A DNA stretch of 64,000 bases from Aspidapion aeneum. Its lineage: Eukaryota > Arthropoda > Insecta > Coleoptera > Brentidae. The position numbers and the translations under genes were made by a program. Numbering within the stretch: position 1 is the stretch's first letter; each line of letters begins with the position of its first letter. This document shows positions 22,501 to 32,115 of the stretch, piece after piece. The notes under the pieces were generated by a model. That model ran no database searches. It was not told where the DNA came from and was given only the letters and a program-made list of their open reading frames with translations. The stretch covers positions 63,219,622 through 63,283,621 of the forward strand of contig OY755038.1 of NCBI GenBank assembly GCA_963576565.1, read 5' to 3'.

Positions 22501-24860
22501 CCAAAGTTTTGGGACTTCAGTGGCAGCCCAATTCTGACTATTTTACTTTTAATGTTACTCCTCAGGAACGAAATTGTACTAAACGTCAGATTCTTTCGGA
22601 ACTAGCCACCTTTTTTGACCCATTAGGAATGGTTTCACCAATAACTTTTTTCACAAAATGCCTTATTCAAAAACTTTGGATAAAAGGGTTAAATTGGGAT
22701 GACCACGCCCCCGCGGAAATAAGTCAAGTTTGGTCTCGCTATAAAGCCGAATTGCCGCTCTTAAAGGAATTTAAATTAATGCGCCACATAAATATTTTTT
22801 CTGGCAATGCCTCTTACGAAATTCACTCCTTTGCAGACGCAAGTACACTTGGCTACGCATCAGTTTGCTATTTAAGAGTTTGCTATAGGAATGAAATTTC
22901 AGTCTATTTTTTATGTAGCAAAACAAGAGTAGCTCCTACTAAAAATATTTTGAGCATAGCTCGCTTGGAATTATCAGCGGCTCTTTTAGCTGCGCAACTC
23001 GCCAATTTTGTTTACGAAGCTTTCAACAACCATATAAAAATAAATAAAATTTTTGGTTGGTCAGATTCAACAGTAACTTTGTGTTGGATTAAAGGACATC
23101 CTTCTCGTTGGAAGACCTTCGTTAGCAATCGGGTCTCTATGATTCAGGAAAAAATTCCGCCCGATTCGTGGAACTATGTTCCTACCTCTTTAAATCCAGC
23201 TGATGTGGCTAGCCGGGGCACCTTTCCCTCAGAATTATTAAACCATGATCTGTTTTACAGTGGCCCAGATTTTTTATGTAAAAAATCTGAGCAATGGCCT
23301 GCACAAAAAAGTTTATCTGAAAATAGCGAAACTAAAGCAGAAGGAAGGTCCGCCACTGTGCTTTTTACCATCAATAAAAATGCTGAAAATTATTATGAGA
23401 TAATTTTGAATAAATTTTCGAACTTTGCCACAATGTGTCGAGTTTTAACATATATTTTTCGATTTTTATGGAATTATTTTAAACCAAAAAATGAACATAT
23501 AACAGGTTTATTAACATTTTTGGAAATAAATAAAGCTCTGATAAAACTTATAAAGCATGTTCAAAAATTAGCTTTTTCAGAGGAATTGAAAAAATTAAAA
23601 CATAACGAATGCCTTCCAAAACCCTTACAAAAATTAAATCTTTTTTTGGATTCAGATGATGTAATAAGGGTGGGTGGTAGATTGCATTATTCGTCTTTGG
23701 CTTACGATAAAAAGCATCCTATTTTGCTACCCCGCGATAGTAAATTAACCTACATGATTATTGAAAACATTCATTTAAAATACTTTCACGCTGGACTGTT
23801 GACGGTAAATCATCTTTTAATCCAACGGTATTGGGTCCTCTCATCAAAACGTGCTATCACTCATGTTTTGTCCAAATGCGTAAGATGTTTTAAAGTCAAA
23901 CCTCAACCTTTGCAGCCGTTAATGGGGTCACTTCCTACTGCTCGATTGGAGCAATGCCGAGCCTTTGCCAATGCTGGGGTGGATTTCGGCGGTCCTTTTC
24001 AAGCTTCACTAGAAAAAACAGTGGGAAAAACTAGGGCTGCAAAAACTGGCAAAGCTTATATTTGCTTATTCGTTTGTCTCGCAACTAAAGCTCTGCATTT
24101 AGAGCTTGTAAGTGATCTGACAGCGGAAGCTTTTATTGCTGCGCTGCGCAGATTATTTGCGCGCAGAGGTAGAGTCCATCAGATGTGGAGTGATAATGCA
24201 ACTAATTTTGTTTTAGCGAATAGAACGCTACTTAATTTAGACCCTTTAAATCCTACTGAGTGGCATTTTATTCCCCCCAGTAGTCCGAATTTTGGCGGTT
24301 TGTGGGAGGCCGGAATAAAGTTCGTCAAAAAACATTTGGTAAGGGTAATTGGGGAACAAATCCTCACTTATGAGGAATTTTACACCTTTTTATGTCAGAT
24401 AGAGGCCATTTTAAACTCGCGGCCCTTAACGCCCTTGAGTTCGGATCCTAACGATTTGAGTGTATTAACACCCAATCATTTTCTTACGTTAGAATCACCG
24501 GCTTCACCGCCTGATCTTGACCTATCCCATTTGAAATTAAATAGATTGAGTCGTTGGCAGCTAGTACAGCGCCTTCAACAGGATTTTTGGCAGAGATATA
24601 AATTGGAATATTTACACACTCTTCAACAGAGGCATAAATGGTTGAAGGATAACACAATGCCATCTGTTGGAACGTTAGTTTTAATAAAGGAGGATTGTTT
24701 ACCTCCTCTTCAGTGGAAGCTTGGCCGTATTGTCGCCTTGCATCCGGGTAAAGATGGAATATCTAGAGTGGCAACATTAAAGACAGCTACCAATGCAGCT
24801 TTAAAACGTCCTCTCTTAAAACTTTGTCCACTTCCCATTGAGAATGCTGAAAATGCGTAG
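19596..24860 (+). CDS. BEL-1 Gag-Pol polyprotein, intact (1754 aa)
   Basis: One frame makes capsid, protease, RT, RNase H and integrase for copying the element through an RNA intermediate. Residues ~130-230 match the DUF1759 Gag domain (TFEGDIRSFPSFYELF, then NKRLLANEYW). Cys/His knuckles follow (FCFCCNSNRHLIISCPDF and a second Cys-rich block). The aspartic protease has D494 in ILDTGSS. RT carries D829 (ADMSKMYRQ) and the FVDD box with D907/D908. RNase H contains SFADAST, LELSAALLA and GWSDSTVTL. The integrase has a Cys-rich finger (CVRCFKVK) and catalytic D1463, D1533 and E1571. A DUF5641-type C-terminal domain (LSRWQLVQRLQQDFW) follows. The ATG is the first in the frame after the leader. 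All catalytic residues I can check are present, so the enzyme set looks functional. Confidence 0.96.
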   Translation: MANAEKIKKRKVQRDIEYDKLEDIFNTATEAKTDASKKGIFEVVIEDIELIREEFVKHHTALINDVFSDVEEVRSATKKVLYFNKKYAEIKSIFNIIFSNGVNTATQQRLSIGAISPQQLPAGASNSHIRLEEIKLITFEGDIRSFPSFYELFENLVNKNPALSNMAKFTHLVNHLKGPLFEMVTTLPLCGANYAIAYDKLVKRYLNKRLLANEYWSSVEHSQKIDSEDPNALRNLLDTFSKNLEALRGMQIDVDGWDYILMQMLLKRVNTDLITRFEIFHGKSSEIPQYQVVYDFFDKQCEALFSAQCSLPGSSNQNSHNSFEYKNKSPRFRKNPASNNSQKSMLGKNNNSGNSADLFCFCCNSNRHLIISCPDFKSKNPKERFNLAKSKSLCILCLSNLHKTSFCKSQITCECQKRHHSLLHFTNNNNGEQNEHANLAFSLNQNQNQSTASEQCCNATLNKKSNSAPTMLSTILVNILEAKGEYQTVRGILDTGSSISFLSQSCANMLGLPRTQNSTIIEGIGETSLNSKLGSVYLTLRPVDKICPVLNVQAVILPSICSNIPSNNVSIQNWSHIKNIKLADPTFHKPGSIQLLIGADLFTHIIQDGRICGNNSNEPTLLNTIFGYIVIGKIYSDYNPKFNSFLSHITCKTLNENIVKFWELENIPQKTFLSPEEELCEQIFLDSVSRDSKGRYTVSLPFKEKIEPTFPGSKQLALDRFLSLERKLLRNPDLYKKYSDFIREFLELDHMEILQNPDNSDKNFYIPHLCVEKPESVSTKLRVVFNASATSPGSPLALNETLLVGPKLQTDICVILLNFRLHKIAFIADMSKMYRQIIVAQAHQCYQRILWRFDPNDAIMECQLKRVTYGLAPSSYLSIRVLQHLAKSEEHKYPLASKVLLNDIFVDDISSGGDNLRDAIKLRDQLILLLKSGGFELHKWASNDPRFLKGLPDESINPNALQFDCDNLTKVLGLQWQPNSDYFTFNVTPQERNCTKRQILSELATFFDPLGMVSPITFFTKCLIQKLWIKGLNWDDHAPAEISQVWSRYKAELPLLKEFKLMRHINIFSGNASYEIHSFADASTLGYASVCYLRVCYRNEISVYFLCSKTRVAPTKNILSIARLELSAALLAAQLANFVYEAFNNHIKINKIFGWSDSTVTLCWIKGHPSRWKTFVSNRVSMIQEKIPPDSWNYVPTSLNPADVASRGTFPSELLNHDLFYSGPDFLCKKSEQWPAQKSLSENSETKAEGRSATVLFTINKNAENYYEIILNKFSNFATMCRVLTYIFRFLWNYFKPKNEHITGLLTFLEINKALIKLIKHVQKLAFSEELKKLKHNECLPKPLQKLNLFLDSDDVIRVGGRLHYSSLAYDKKHPILLPRDSKLTYMIIENIHLKYFHAGLLTVNHLLIQRYWVLSSKRAITHVLSKCVRCFKVKPQPLQPLMGSLPTARLEQCRAFANAGVDFGGPFQASLEKTVGKTRAAKTGKAYICLFVCLATKALHLELVSDLTAEAFIAALRRLFARRGRVHQMWSDNATNFVLANRTLLNLDPLNPTEWHFIPPSSPNFGGLWEAGIKFVKKHLVRVIGEQILTYEEFYTFLCQIEAILNSRPLTPLSSDPNDLSVLTPNHFLTLESPASPPDLDLSHLKLNRLSRWQLVQRLQQDFWQRYKLEYLHTLQQRHKWLKDNTMPSVGTLVLIKEDCLPPLQWKLGRIVALHPGKDGISRVATLKTATNAALKRPLLKLCPLPIENAENA

Positions 24861-24880
24861 GCATTTTCCAGGGGGTGTGA

Positions 24881-25751
24881 TGTTCATTCCGGGTTATTAT
24901 TTATTTAAAAAATAATTTATTTTGTTTAATTTTATTTTTTAAGCATTTTTTTGTTTTTACTATATTTTTAAATACGGCCTTTTGAATTAATTAGGCCATA
25001 ATTGGGCTTCCTATAAGTTACTCTAATCAATCATAATTAAATGGTTAATTAGTTGTTAAAATAATTATAATTAAGAATAAAATCTTAAATCCATTTTTCT
25101 ACTTTTAAATTAAAATAAAATTACACCAGTGAAACTCATATAGCGCCCCTCTTAAAGTTAGACTGGACATATGTACGTCCTTGTGAATAAAAATAATGAA
25201 AAACAGTTGCTTGTCGTACCTCCGGCGAATCTCACACGGGACAACCGAACGATCTAAAAATAAAACAATGCATCTTGTCCGATAAGAAAACAATATTAAT
25301 ATATTTAATATTAAAACCAAAGACATAATAAAATTTTCACTTTTGTATTAGCGCGATTACGCGTGTGATCAATATTACTGGAATAGAAGCTGGACACATG
25401 GATTCAACCCTTTGAAAGGCCTTTCAGGGACTGGGATGAAGACAGCACAGCAGTAAGTGATCATATTTTTTAGTGTCGAAACTCGCTTATAAAATTATAT
25501 TAACAATAATAATTTCTTAGTGCACAAATTTAGTGCTAAGCTTGAGCGGAGCTGGTTTTAGTAATCATATATTTTTATTTAGGTAAATTTCTACACTTTC
25601 AACTTGATATCATCGGCCAACTAAATGCTTGTGAAATTCAAATAAACATAATCCATAATAATTCTAAAAAAAAATAAAATAAAATATAAAATTATAATTT
25701 AGATTTACAGTCCGCTATGTAAACCAATTTTAACTGGGCTTGAAGTAGACA
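24881..25751 (+). repeat. BEL-1 3' LTR (871 bp)
   Basis: It is nearly identical to 18398-19267. Differences seen include CTCTAAG/CTATAAG, ATACACC/TTACACC, TACGGG/CACGGG, ACATAG/ACATGG, and TACCCT/TACACT. It is preceded by the polypurine tract at 24869-24880 and followed by the duplication CCTTG. Confidence 0.93.
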
Positions 25752-25799
25752 CCTTGTATGTAATATATAAATTTTGTCAGATAAAGCTAATATGTTGCT

Positions 25800-26096
25800 T
25801 ATAGTTTAGGGTAGATATACGCCATACGATATCACCTCAATAAAACCGGCAACAGTGCCTGAGGTGGCAGGACATAGCACATATCCAAAGGTTGTATATT
25901 GGCCTGAGGTCCGAACGTATTCCACGTATTTATCAAATATTTAAAAAAAAAACTTTACCCCTCTTTTGAAATTCTGGTAAAGTAAAGTAAAGTTCCCCTC
26001 ATCTCATATATGTACCTATATATGTGGTAACACCACTAGAAATAGGTGAGGTCAGGTCGTCCTATCCTTAACGCTGAGGTGACAACGGCGCGTGCA

Positions 26097-26097
<1 letters not shown>
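25800..26097 (-). repeat. CACCTCA/TGAGGTG-rich flank of right (TA)n tract
   Basis: CACCTCA is at 25833-25839, and TGAGGTG-type words are at about 25859, 25904, 26045 and 26073 (CTGAGGTGACAACGG). The last, read on the minus strand, parallels CGTTGTCACCTCA in the left cluster at about 15860. No ORF. Confidence 0.4.

Positions 26098-26139
<42 letters not shown>
26098..26139. repeat. (TA)n microsatellite, right
   Basis: About 20 TA units, followed by a T-run. Confidence 0.95.
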
Positions 26140-26140
<1 letters not shown>

Positions 26141-26325
26141 TTTACAATAAAAGTCAGATCATACTCTACATTTACCTTGTTTAACTAGTTTAATTAGTAA
26201 AACTTGATTTATCATTACTGCTTTAATCTCACTATATTTAAAAGTTCATACGGATAGTATTATTTATACTTATAGAGTATGTACTTGTTACCGTATTTAG
26301 AAATATGCTTCCGAAGACCTTCTCG

Positions 26326-27720
26326 CCTGAATGTGATGGATTTATCTTTATCACAAGTCCAATATTCTTGTAATTTCTACTCAGAAACCATTTTTTCTGG
26401 TCCAATTAGCAACTTTTTAAACTATTTATATTCTACTTGTTGCCTTCATGTCTATGTTAATTTATAATTTATTTGTCCGTGGCTTGAAAGATTTTTTATC
26501 CTGAAAAGTTAAGGAATTATTTACGGACTTTAAATAAAAATTCTCACGTGCCTACTTAGCAGCAGCAGTAAACTTATAAAATTACGGACAGCAAATTTTC
26601 TGCAGCTTGAAAGTAAAAATATAATTTAATCAAAATAGGTTTCCGTCTTGGAGAGATATTTACCAGGCGCTTAATGCTTCACCTTTTTTGGGGTGACAAA
26701 TTTTTTGGATTTAAAACTATATTTACCAAAACTATATTACAACAAATAAGATACTGCATCTGCAACAAACAAGAGCCTGAATCATGTTCAGTCCATCAAA
26801 GCCTAATAAGGAAATTAGATAAAGGCATATTAGTTTTTACAAGGTTTTTCGTATATTTTTACACCATATCTAAAACGTTTGTTTGAATAGATATCAAAAT
26901 ACAATATATACAAAAGTTTCATAGTTTTTTACGAAGTTTAGGCATATTAGTGTCAAAATGTAAAAAAAATCTAAATATCCAAATTTGACAGGTCGATTTT
27001 TTTAAATGGAACACCCTTAAAATTTTTAAAACTCCCCTGAATGTGTTGAATTTATCTTTATCACAAGTCCAATATTCTTGCACCATTATTTAAAAACCAT
27101 TTAGACTGGTCCAATTAGCAACTGTTCAAACTATTTATATTCTGTTTGTTATCTGCTTTTATATCTATGCCAAATTATTATTTATTTGCCCGTGGCTTTA
27201 AAGATTTTTTATCCTGCACAGTTAAGGACTTTTTTAAGGATTTTAAATTCAAATTCTCACGTGCGCATTTAGTAACAGCACTAAGCTTATAAAATTACGG
27301 ACAGAAAATTTTCTGCAGCTTGAAAGTAAAAATATAATTTAATCAAAATAGGTCCGTCTTGGAGAGATATTTACCAGGCGCTTAATGCTCCACCTTCTCT
27401 GGGGTGACAAATCTTTTGGATTTAAAACTATATTACAACAAATAAAATACTGCATCTACAACAAACATGAGCCTTAATCATGTTCAATAATTCAAAGCTT
27501 ATAATAAAATTGCATAAAGGCATATTTACAGGTATAATTTTACACCATATCTAAAACGGTTTTTTGAATAAATATCAAAATACGATATATACAAAAGTTT
27601 CATAATTTTATAAGAAATTTAAGAATATTTGTCAAAATGCCAAAAAAAATTCTAAAAGGCAAAATTTGACAGGTCGATTGTTTTTTGTTAAACGAAACAC
27701 TCTGTATAATATTTAAGAGT
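26326..27720. repeat. ~710-bp tandem duplication
   Basis: Unit 1 begins CCTGAATGTGATGGATTTAT at 26326 and unit 2 begins CCTGAATGTGTTGAATTTAT at 27036, a period of 710 bp. The units align through GACAGAAAATTTTCTGCAGC, TTGGAGAGATATTTACCAGG, GGGGTGACAAAT and TTTTACACCATATCTAAAAC, with scattered substitutions and small indels. No ORF is conserved between units, so it is noncoding and moderately old. Confidence 0.85.
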
Positions 27721-28534
27721 TTTATAGACCTTTTCCTTCTGATTTCAAAAATATATAATTTTGGAATTATTTGGTTAATTAATTTTAGAACATCAAGGCA
27801 GCCGTAAAAAAGACAATCGCATTGACATAAAAAGTGATACTATTCTTTTGTCAAATTGTAAAATTTTCTTTTAAGAGCGGTTTAAGATTTTTTCCGAGGA
27901 AGAAAATCTGGATATGACTAAATAATTTTACTCAAATAATGAAAACCCATCTATAGCTCGCAACCAGTATTATATTCAGTTTCTTCGACAGAAGACAACC
28001 AACCAGCCAAACCAAATTAAATACAGTAAACACATTATTATGGCCAGCAAATAGCACCGATTTATTTAACCTTTGATTTTTTTTGTGGGCTACTCAAAAA
28101 AAAGGTGTATTACAACAGGCTGGAAACACTACAAGAGAAAATTAACAGAAAATCGGTAATTGAAACTCTGCACATTTTATCTATCTATTCACAGAAAATT
28201 TACAAGATATATTCAAAATTGTATTAATAATCAAGGAGGCTATGTGGTAAATTACCAATAAAGTTTTAGATATTTATTTTTTTCTAAAAAAATTTTATAA
28301 TTTTTTTATTTTACTGGCTTGTGGCGCCACACATTACTGCGCGGAATCACTGCGGATGGTTAATTATTAAATTATGGCTGCATTTTTTTTAAGCATCTAT
28401 TTAAAATTTTAAAACTTTTACGCATATATCCCCACAACTAATAAACGAAATAATATCAAGATATATATTTTTAAAATTAGAAAGAAAAGATCTATTAAAA
28501 TCTAAAATAATATACAGGTACTTCCCTTAAAAAA
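27721..28534. other. Noncoding, between repeat arms
   Basis: No gene is recognised. A frame with fragments such as NQPNQIKYSKHIIMASK near 28000 is too short and interrupted to assign. Confidence 0.35.
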
Positions 28535-28687
28535 ACCATTGACCTGCCAAATTTTGACATTTAGATTTTTTTTTAAATCCTGACATAAAGATTCTAAAAC
28601 ATCGTAAAAAATTACGAAACTTTTGTTGTATTATATTTCAAATAAACGTTTTAGGTATGGTGTAAAAATATACGGGAAAACCCTGTA
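28535..28687 (-). repeat. Inverted copy of the tail of the 710-bp repeat
   Basis: Read on the minus strand this stretch gives TACAGGGTTTTCCCGTATAT, TTTTTACACCATACCTAAAAC and GTCAAAATTTGGCAGGTCAA. It matches 26838-27005 and, more weakly, 27525-27680. Together these could be the inverted ends of a composite non-autonomous element covering 26838-28687. Confidence 0.65.
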
Positions 28688-28894
28688 CATACGTATTATT
28701 GTAAGTCTTAACACTAAAGAGCTGGGTTTTAAAAAAAGACGAGTTTAGTGTTTTTGATTATGAACTTTAGATTTCTGGTAAATCAGCTTGCTTCATTTAA
28801 AGGCTAGTTTAACACTGTCAAACACATTTTACCAAAAAGTTTAATGAAATAAAATTTTTCAAATATTTAAAAGTACAAGATACCTGATATATAT

Positions 28895-29240
28895 ACAGGG
28901 TGTCCCAGCCCGTCCACCCCTTTTAAAACGTAGGTAATGAATTTTTTCAATGATCTAAAAAATGATTGTTGCCATATCGAGTACGCTCTTTCTAAAGTCC
29001 GTTTTTTGAATAGGGATGGGCATAATTTTACAACGGATTCGGATTCTGCGCAAAAAAATACGAACCTTTTATTTGACACATTTTTTTCTTAAACGTCATT
29101 TTTTAATATAGGAACCATCGCTACTTGAAAAACGGACTCCAGGCCTAAATAGGCCACTTCCAGTCGACTCCGAAAGTTCATAACATCTACCACTAATCGA
29201 AAGGGCGTCCTCAAGTAATTTTTTATATAAACAATATAAT
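28895..29240. repeat. Repeat starting CAGGGTGTCCCAGCCCGTCC
   Basis: A TACAGGGTGTCCC terminus-like motif opens this noncoding block immediately before the MITE at 29243. It contains paired words AACGGACT/AAGTCCGTT in opposite orientation. It is probably a separate non-autonomous element, but its right end is unclear. Confidence 0.35.
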
Positions 29241-29242
29241 AT

Positions 29243-29764
29243 ACAGGGTGTTTCAAAATGCAATAACATAATTTTAGTTTTGAATTCCTTCAGTAATTCT
29301 TAAGTCAAAAAGTTTATATAAACATAGACACGCAAACGCTTAGTTTTCGAGATACAGGGTTTTTAGTTCATAGCTCGTGCAGTATATTTAGCTGTTGTCG
29401 GTACACTATAAGACATACCCAACGATAGTGAAAATCTACAAGGTGATACTTTTTCAGGGGTCATGTCACCTTTTCCCCGGGATTTTTTTCTGTTGTAAGC
29501 CACTGGTAGATTCAAAAACAAGAAATACCTAAAATACTTGTTTTGTTTGCAAACTTTTTTGTTTCAGATTTTTCGCACCAAAGATTGCTTTCATCAAAAT
29601 CAAAAATGCTTCAGTATGGCATGGCGACTTATCAAAATAAACAAAAAATATTATCTCGAAAACTAAGCGTTTGTGGACCTATGTTTATATAAACTTTTTG
29701 TCTTAAAATCGCTCAAGAAATTTAACATTAAAATTATGTTATTGAATTTTGAAACACCACGTAT
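29243..29764. mobile_element. MITE with ~110-bp terminal inverted repeats
   Basis: The left arm starts ACAGGGTGTTTCAAAATGCA and continues AATAACATAATTTTA, TTTATATAAACATAG and ACGCTTAGTTTTCGAGATA. The right arm, read from 29764 on the minus strand, gives ACGTGGTGTTTCAAAATTCA, AATAACATAATTTTA, TTTATATAAACATAG and ACGCTTAGTTTTCGAGATA. The arms extend over 110 bp with few mismatches. No ORF. Flanking sequence is TATA-rich, so a TA-type target duplication is possible but ambiguous. Confidence 0.8.
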
Positions 29765-30829
29765 ATATAAAAATTGTTTTAAAAAATGGTGTACTAAAGT
29801 GTTAGATATAACATTAGAAAATATATTTAAAAAAATATTTTGGTCAAAATCTTTGCAGTGTAAGGCCTAATAGATACTGCATAATAATAGCCTAAACGTA
29901 GCTTTGCACTTTACAAATTTGTTTTATTCTCTAGTAAAAACTTTTGTTAGACTAACAAAAACCACAGCCAGACATATTTATTCTACATTTTAAAGGCATA
30001 AATCTCTTCTACCTATTTACAGCCAAAAAATGAGGTTTTTTTATGTAAAAGATATGTAAATTTAAAGAAGCGATTCTTTGCTTTTTAATCTTTACGAGAA
30101 AATTTTTAAAGCGTTTCTTGGGAACAATTTCCTTCTATACGAATTTTTTCTAAGGTTGGGAGTTCACTTTAATTATCAAGATTTTTTATTTATTAAAAAA
30201 TATAAATAGAAAACAAATAATAAGTCCCTTTAAAAACTCGTGAAAAATAACCTAATTTTAAGGGTTGAGATAAATATGCGTATATATATTATTAACTTAT
30301 TAAGAAAACTTTTGAAACATAGAGATATTTGTGAATGGTATTGAAAAATTAAATAAATTTTAAGATGAAGCATACCTTGAGTTGTTAACAAATTTATTAA
30401 ATACTCTCTAAACCTAGTTTTAAATGTAAAGCAGTTGAGCGATAAAATTATTATGTGTGTGTTCTTTGTAATTTTCTTCATTTTGAAGGGGAAAGAAAGA
30501 CCTACTTGCCGGAAATTAAGGAGGTATAAGTGATCCTATAATGAGAAAAACTTTACTCAGAGTTCGCCTACGTTTTAAATATCTACTCTCGCCTTGCTAT
30601 TTACTTCCCTTAGAACACTGACCTATATAAGCTACAATAATATTTTTATTAATTAATATTATTTACTTGCTAAGGACTAATTATTATACTAACAGCAGCA
30701 TTGAGTTTTAACATATGATATATTTTAAATTAAAATTGAAATATTTTTGAAAATATTTACGATATTTCAAATAATCTCAGTATTCTTATTTCGAATTTCC
30801 TATATATCTGTCTTCTTTTGCAAGATATT
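29765..30829. other. Noncoding, AT-rich
   Basis: No supported gene or clear repeat. Some could be the outer part of, or the flank of, the errantivirus-like 3' LTR. Confidence 0.35.
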
Positions 30830-31291
30830 ATATATGTTAAACACTAAAGTTTACTTTTAACTTTTTAAAAAACTCTATTTTGATTAAATACAATATAGGA
30901 CTTAAACGTTATAATTGAACGTGTACTTAAGAACGATTCTAAAGAGAATGACTTAACATTACAATGATTTGAGTTTATATAAAGAAAAGGTGCTGATTAA
31001 GCAATGGAATAATTCCTTAATATTCTAGACTTAAACTAAAGTGCAATTCGGCAGGAATGCACGTGTTGTTTATTCCATGAGAGACGCAAGTCAGCAGAAT
31101 GGTCTTCTTATCTTGAAAGGTTCTGAGAAATAAAGTGCTGATTCGGCTTGAATGCACGTGTTGTTTATTTCATGGGAAACGCAAGTCAGCAGAATAAGGT
31201 TCTTATCTGGAAGGTTCTCAGGTTTCATAGAAGGTTCTGGTTTCTTCTAAGTGTAGGCAGTTTTTGAAAAAGTTGGCGTTATACGGCAACT
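30830..31291 (-). repeat. Probable 3' LTR of the errantivirus-like element
   Basis: On the minus strand a plausible LTR start AGTTGCCGTATAACGCC lies at 31291, just beyond the end of the env frame. Errantivirus LTRs typically begin AGTT. A TATA-like box (CTTTATATAAACTC) is at about 30972-30985, and two ~94-bp tandem repeats (31041-31134, 31135-31230) occupy the U3 position. No second LTR was found to confirm it, and the outer end is a guess. Confidence 0.4.
31041..31230 (-). promoter_or_regulatory. Two ~94-bp tandem repeats with CACGTG in putative U3
   Basis: Each unit contains AATGCACGTGTTGTTTATT, CATG-GA-ACGCAAGTCAGC and AGGTTCT. The CACGTG E-box lies at the same place in each. Position upstream of a TATA-like box (on the minus strand) suggests duplicated transcriptional control elements; function is inference. 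Confidence 0.45.
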
Positions 31292-31329
31292 TTTATTAAG
31301 ATGATTGATTGATCATTAATTTTGCATTG

Positions 31330-32039
31330 TGGTTCGTCCCGCCTTCCTTTTTGTGAATATGTTCTTTTTACTATAATTTACCAAATTGGTTCGAATTAGG
31401 CTATTTGGTGATTCACTAGAGCATTTTCTATTTTTTGTTTATTTAGTATTAATTAACTAATTAAGTACTTAAAATTACTGGGTTATTTGCATTTGAAACT
31501 CCCGCGGTTTTAAAGGCAAATATTACAATTTGCTATAATTAATTTACTTTACATAAAATGCATTTTGAATTACTAAGGTTCCTAGTTCCTTTAATATGGA
31601 CCTTCGTAATCTCATTCCTTCCTACTTATTCCTTTTCTCCTACGCCTATGGATTAACGACGCCACTGGGCGACATGTGGGAGAACGAACGCAGTAGCGAT
31701 ATTTGCTGCAGCATCACAGACAACCGTTTCGCCTTCGAACGAGAACACACGCGTGTTAGCTACTCTCCTACCACAGGAATGTGGGGTGCAAAAAATACGG
31801 TTTAACAGCGCGTCCTCCCATGAGTTCCACTTCCTGTATAAAAATGGTAAGTGAAAATGCATTATTTTTACCTTACATACATTTGCTTATTGCTACACTA
31901 ACCTAGAAGGTAAACTAGACCATTTCAGAATCCCTTGTACCAGCTTAGCCTATGACCTTATTCCCTTAACTTTATACAGTCCACACCTGACACCGTTAAA
32001 TTCCAGACAATCTCCTTTCTGGACCACCAGGGAACCCCA
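31330..32039 (+). repeat. BEL-2 5' LTR (710 bp)
   Basis: It starts TGGTTCGTCCCGCC and ends CAGGGAACCCCA. A TATA box candidate (TGTATAAAAATGG) is at 31835-31847, which would place U3 at about 31330-31865. An ATG frame of 69 codons (31596-31805) lies within U3 and is identical in both LTRs. Immediately after the LTR, TTTTTGATCCTTAGCGACC lacks a canonical TGG primer-binding start. Confidence 0.95.
31596..31805 (+). other. 69-codon frame inside BEL-2 U3 (5' copy), uncertain coding
   Basis: The frame begins MDLRNLIPSYLFLFSYAYG, a short polar start followed by a hydrophobic stretch like a signal peptide. It continues as a polar segment with two adjacent Cys and stops well before the LTR end. It lies upstream of the likely TATA box, so it would be carried only on transcripts entering from outside or at the 3' end of genomic RNA. 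An equally long minus-strand frame overlaps it (31653-31862), which argues that length alone is not evidence. The repeat copy is at 38843-39052. Confidence 0.2.
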
Positions 32040-32115
32040 TTTTTGATCCTTAGCGACCCGGATTTCTGGAATCGTTTTTTTGCCTTTTTAGGTTAGTTTT
32101 TTTTTACTGGTTTCA

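Larger units (their letters stand above)
18393..25756 (+). mobile_element. BEL-1: complete BEL/Pao LTR retrotransposon with 5-bp TSD
   Basis: The element runs 18398-25751 with direct LTRs at each end and is bounded by the 5-bp duplication CCTTG (18393-18397 and 25752-25756). The LTRs start TGTTC and end AGACA. A single uninterrupted Gag-Pol frame fills the interior, and a G-rich purine tract (AGGGGGTGTGA) lies just before the right LTR. The LTRs differ at about nine positions plus one indel by eye, so the insertion is fairly recent but not brand-new. No env-like frame follows pol. Confidence 0.95.

Noticed and set aside
31848..31860. GGTAAGTG in the BEL-2 LTR as a splice donor for a subgenomic RNA
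   Set aside because: It matches a donor consensus, but no env-like frame or clear acceptor use follows in BEL-2, so I do not claim splicing.
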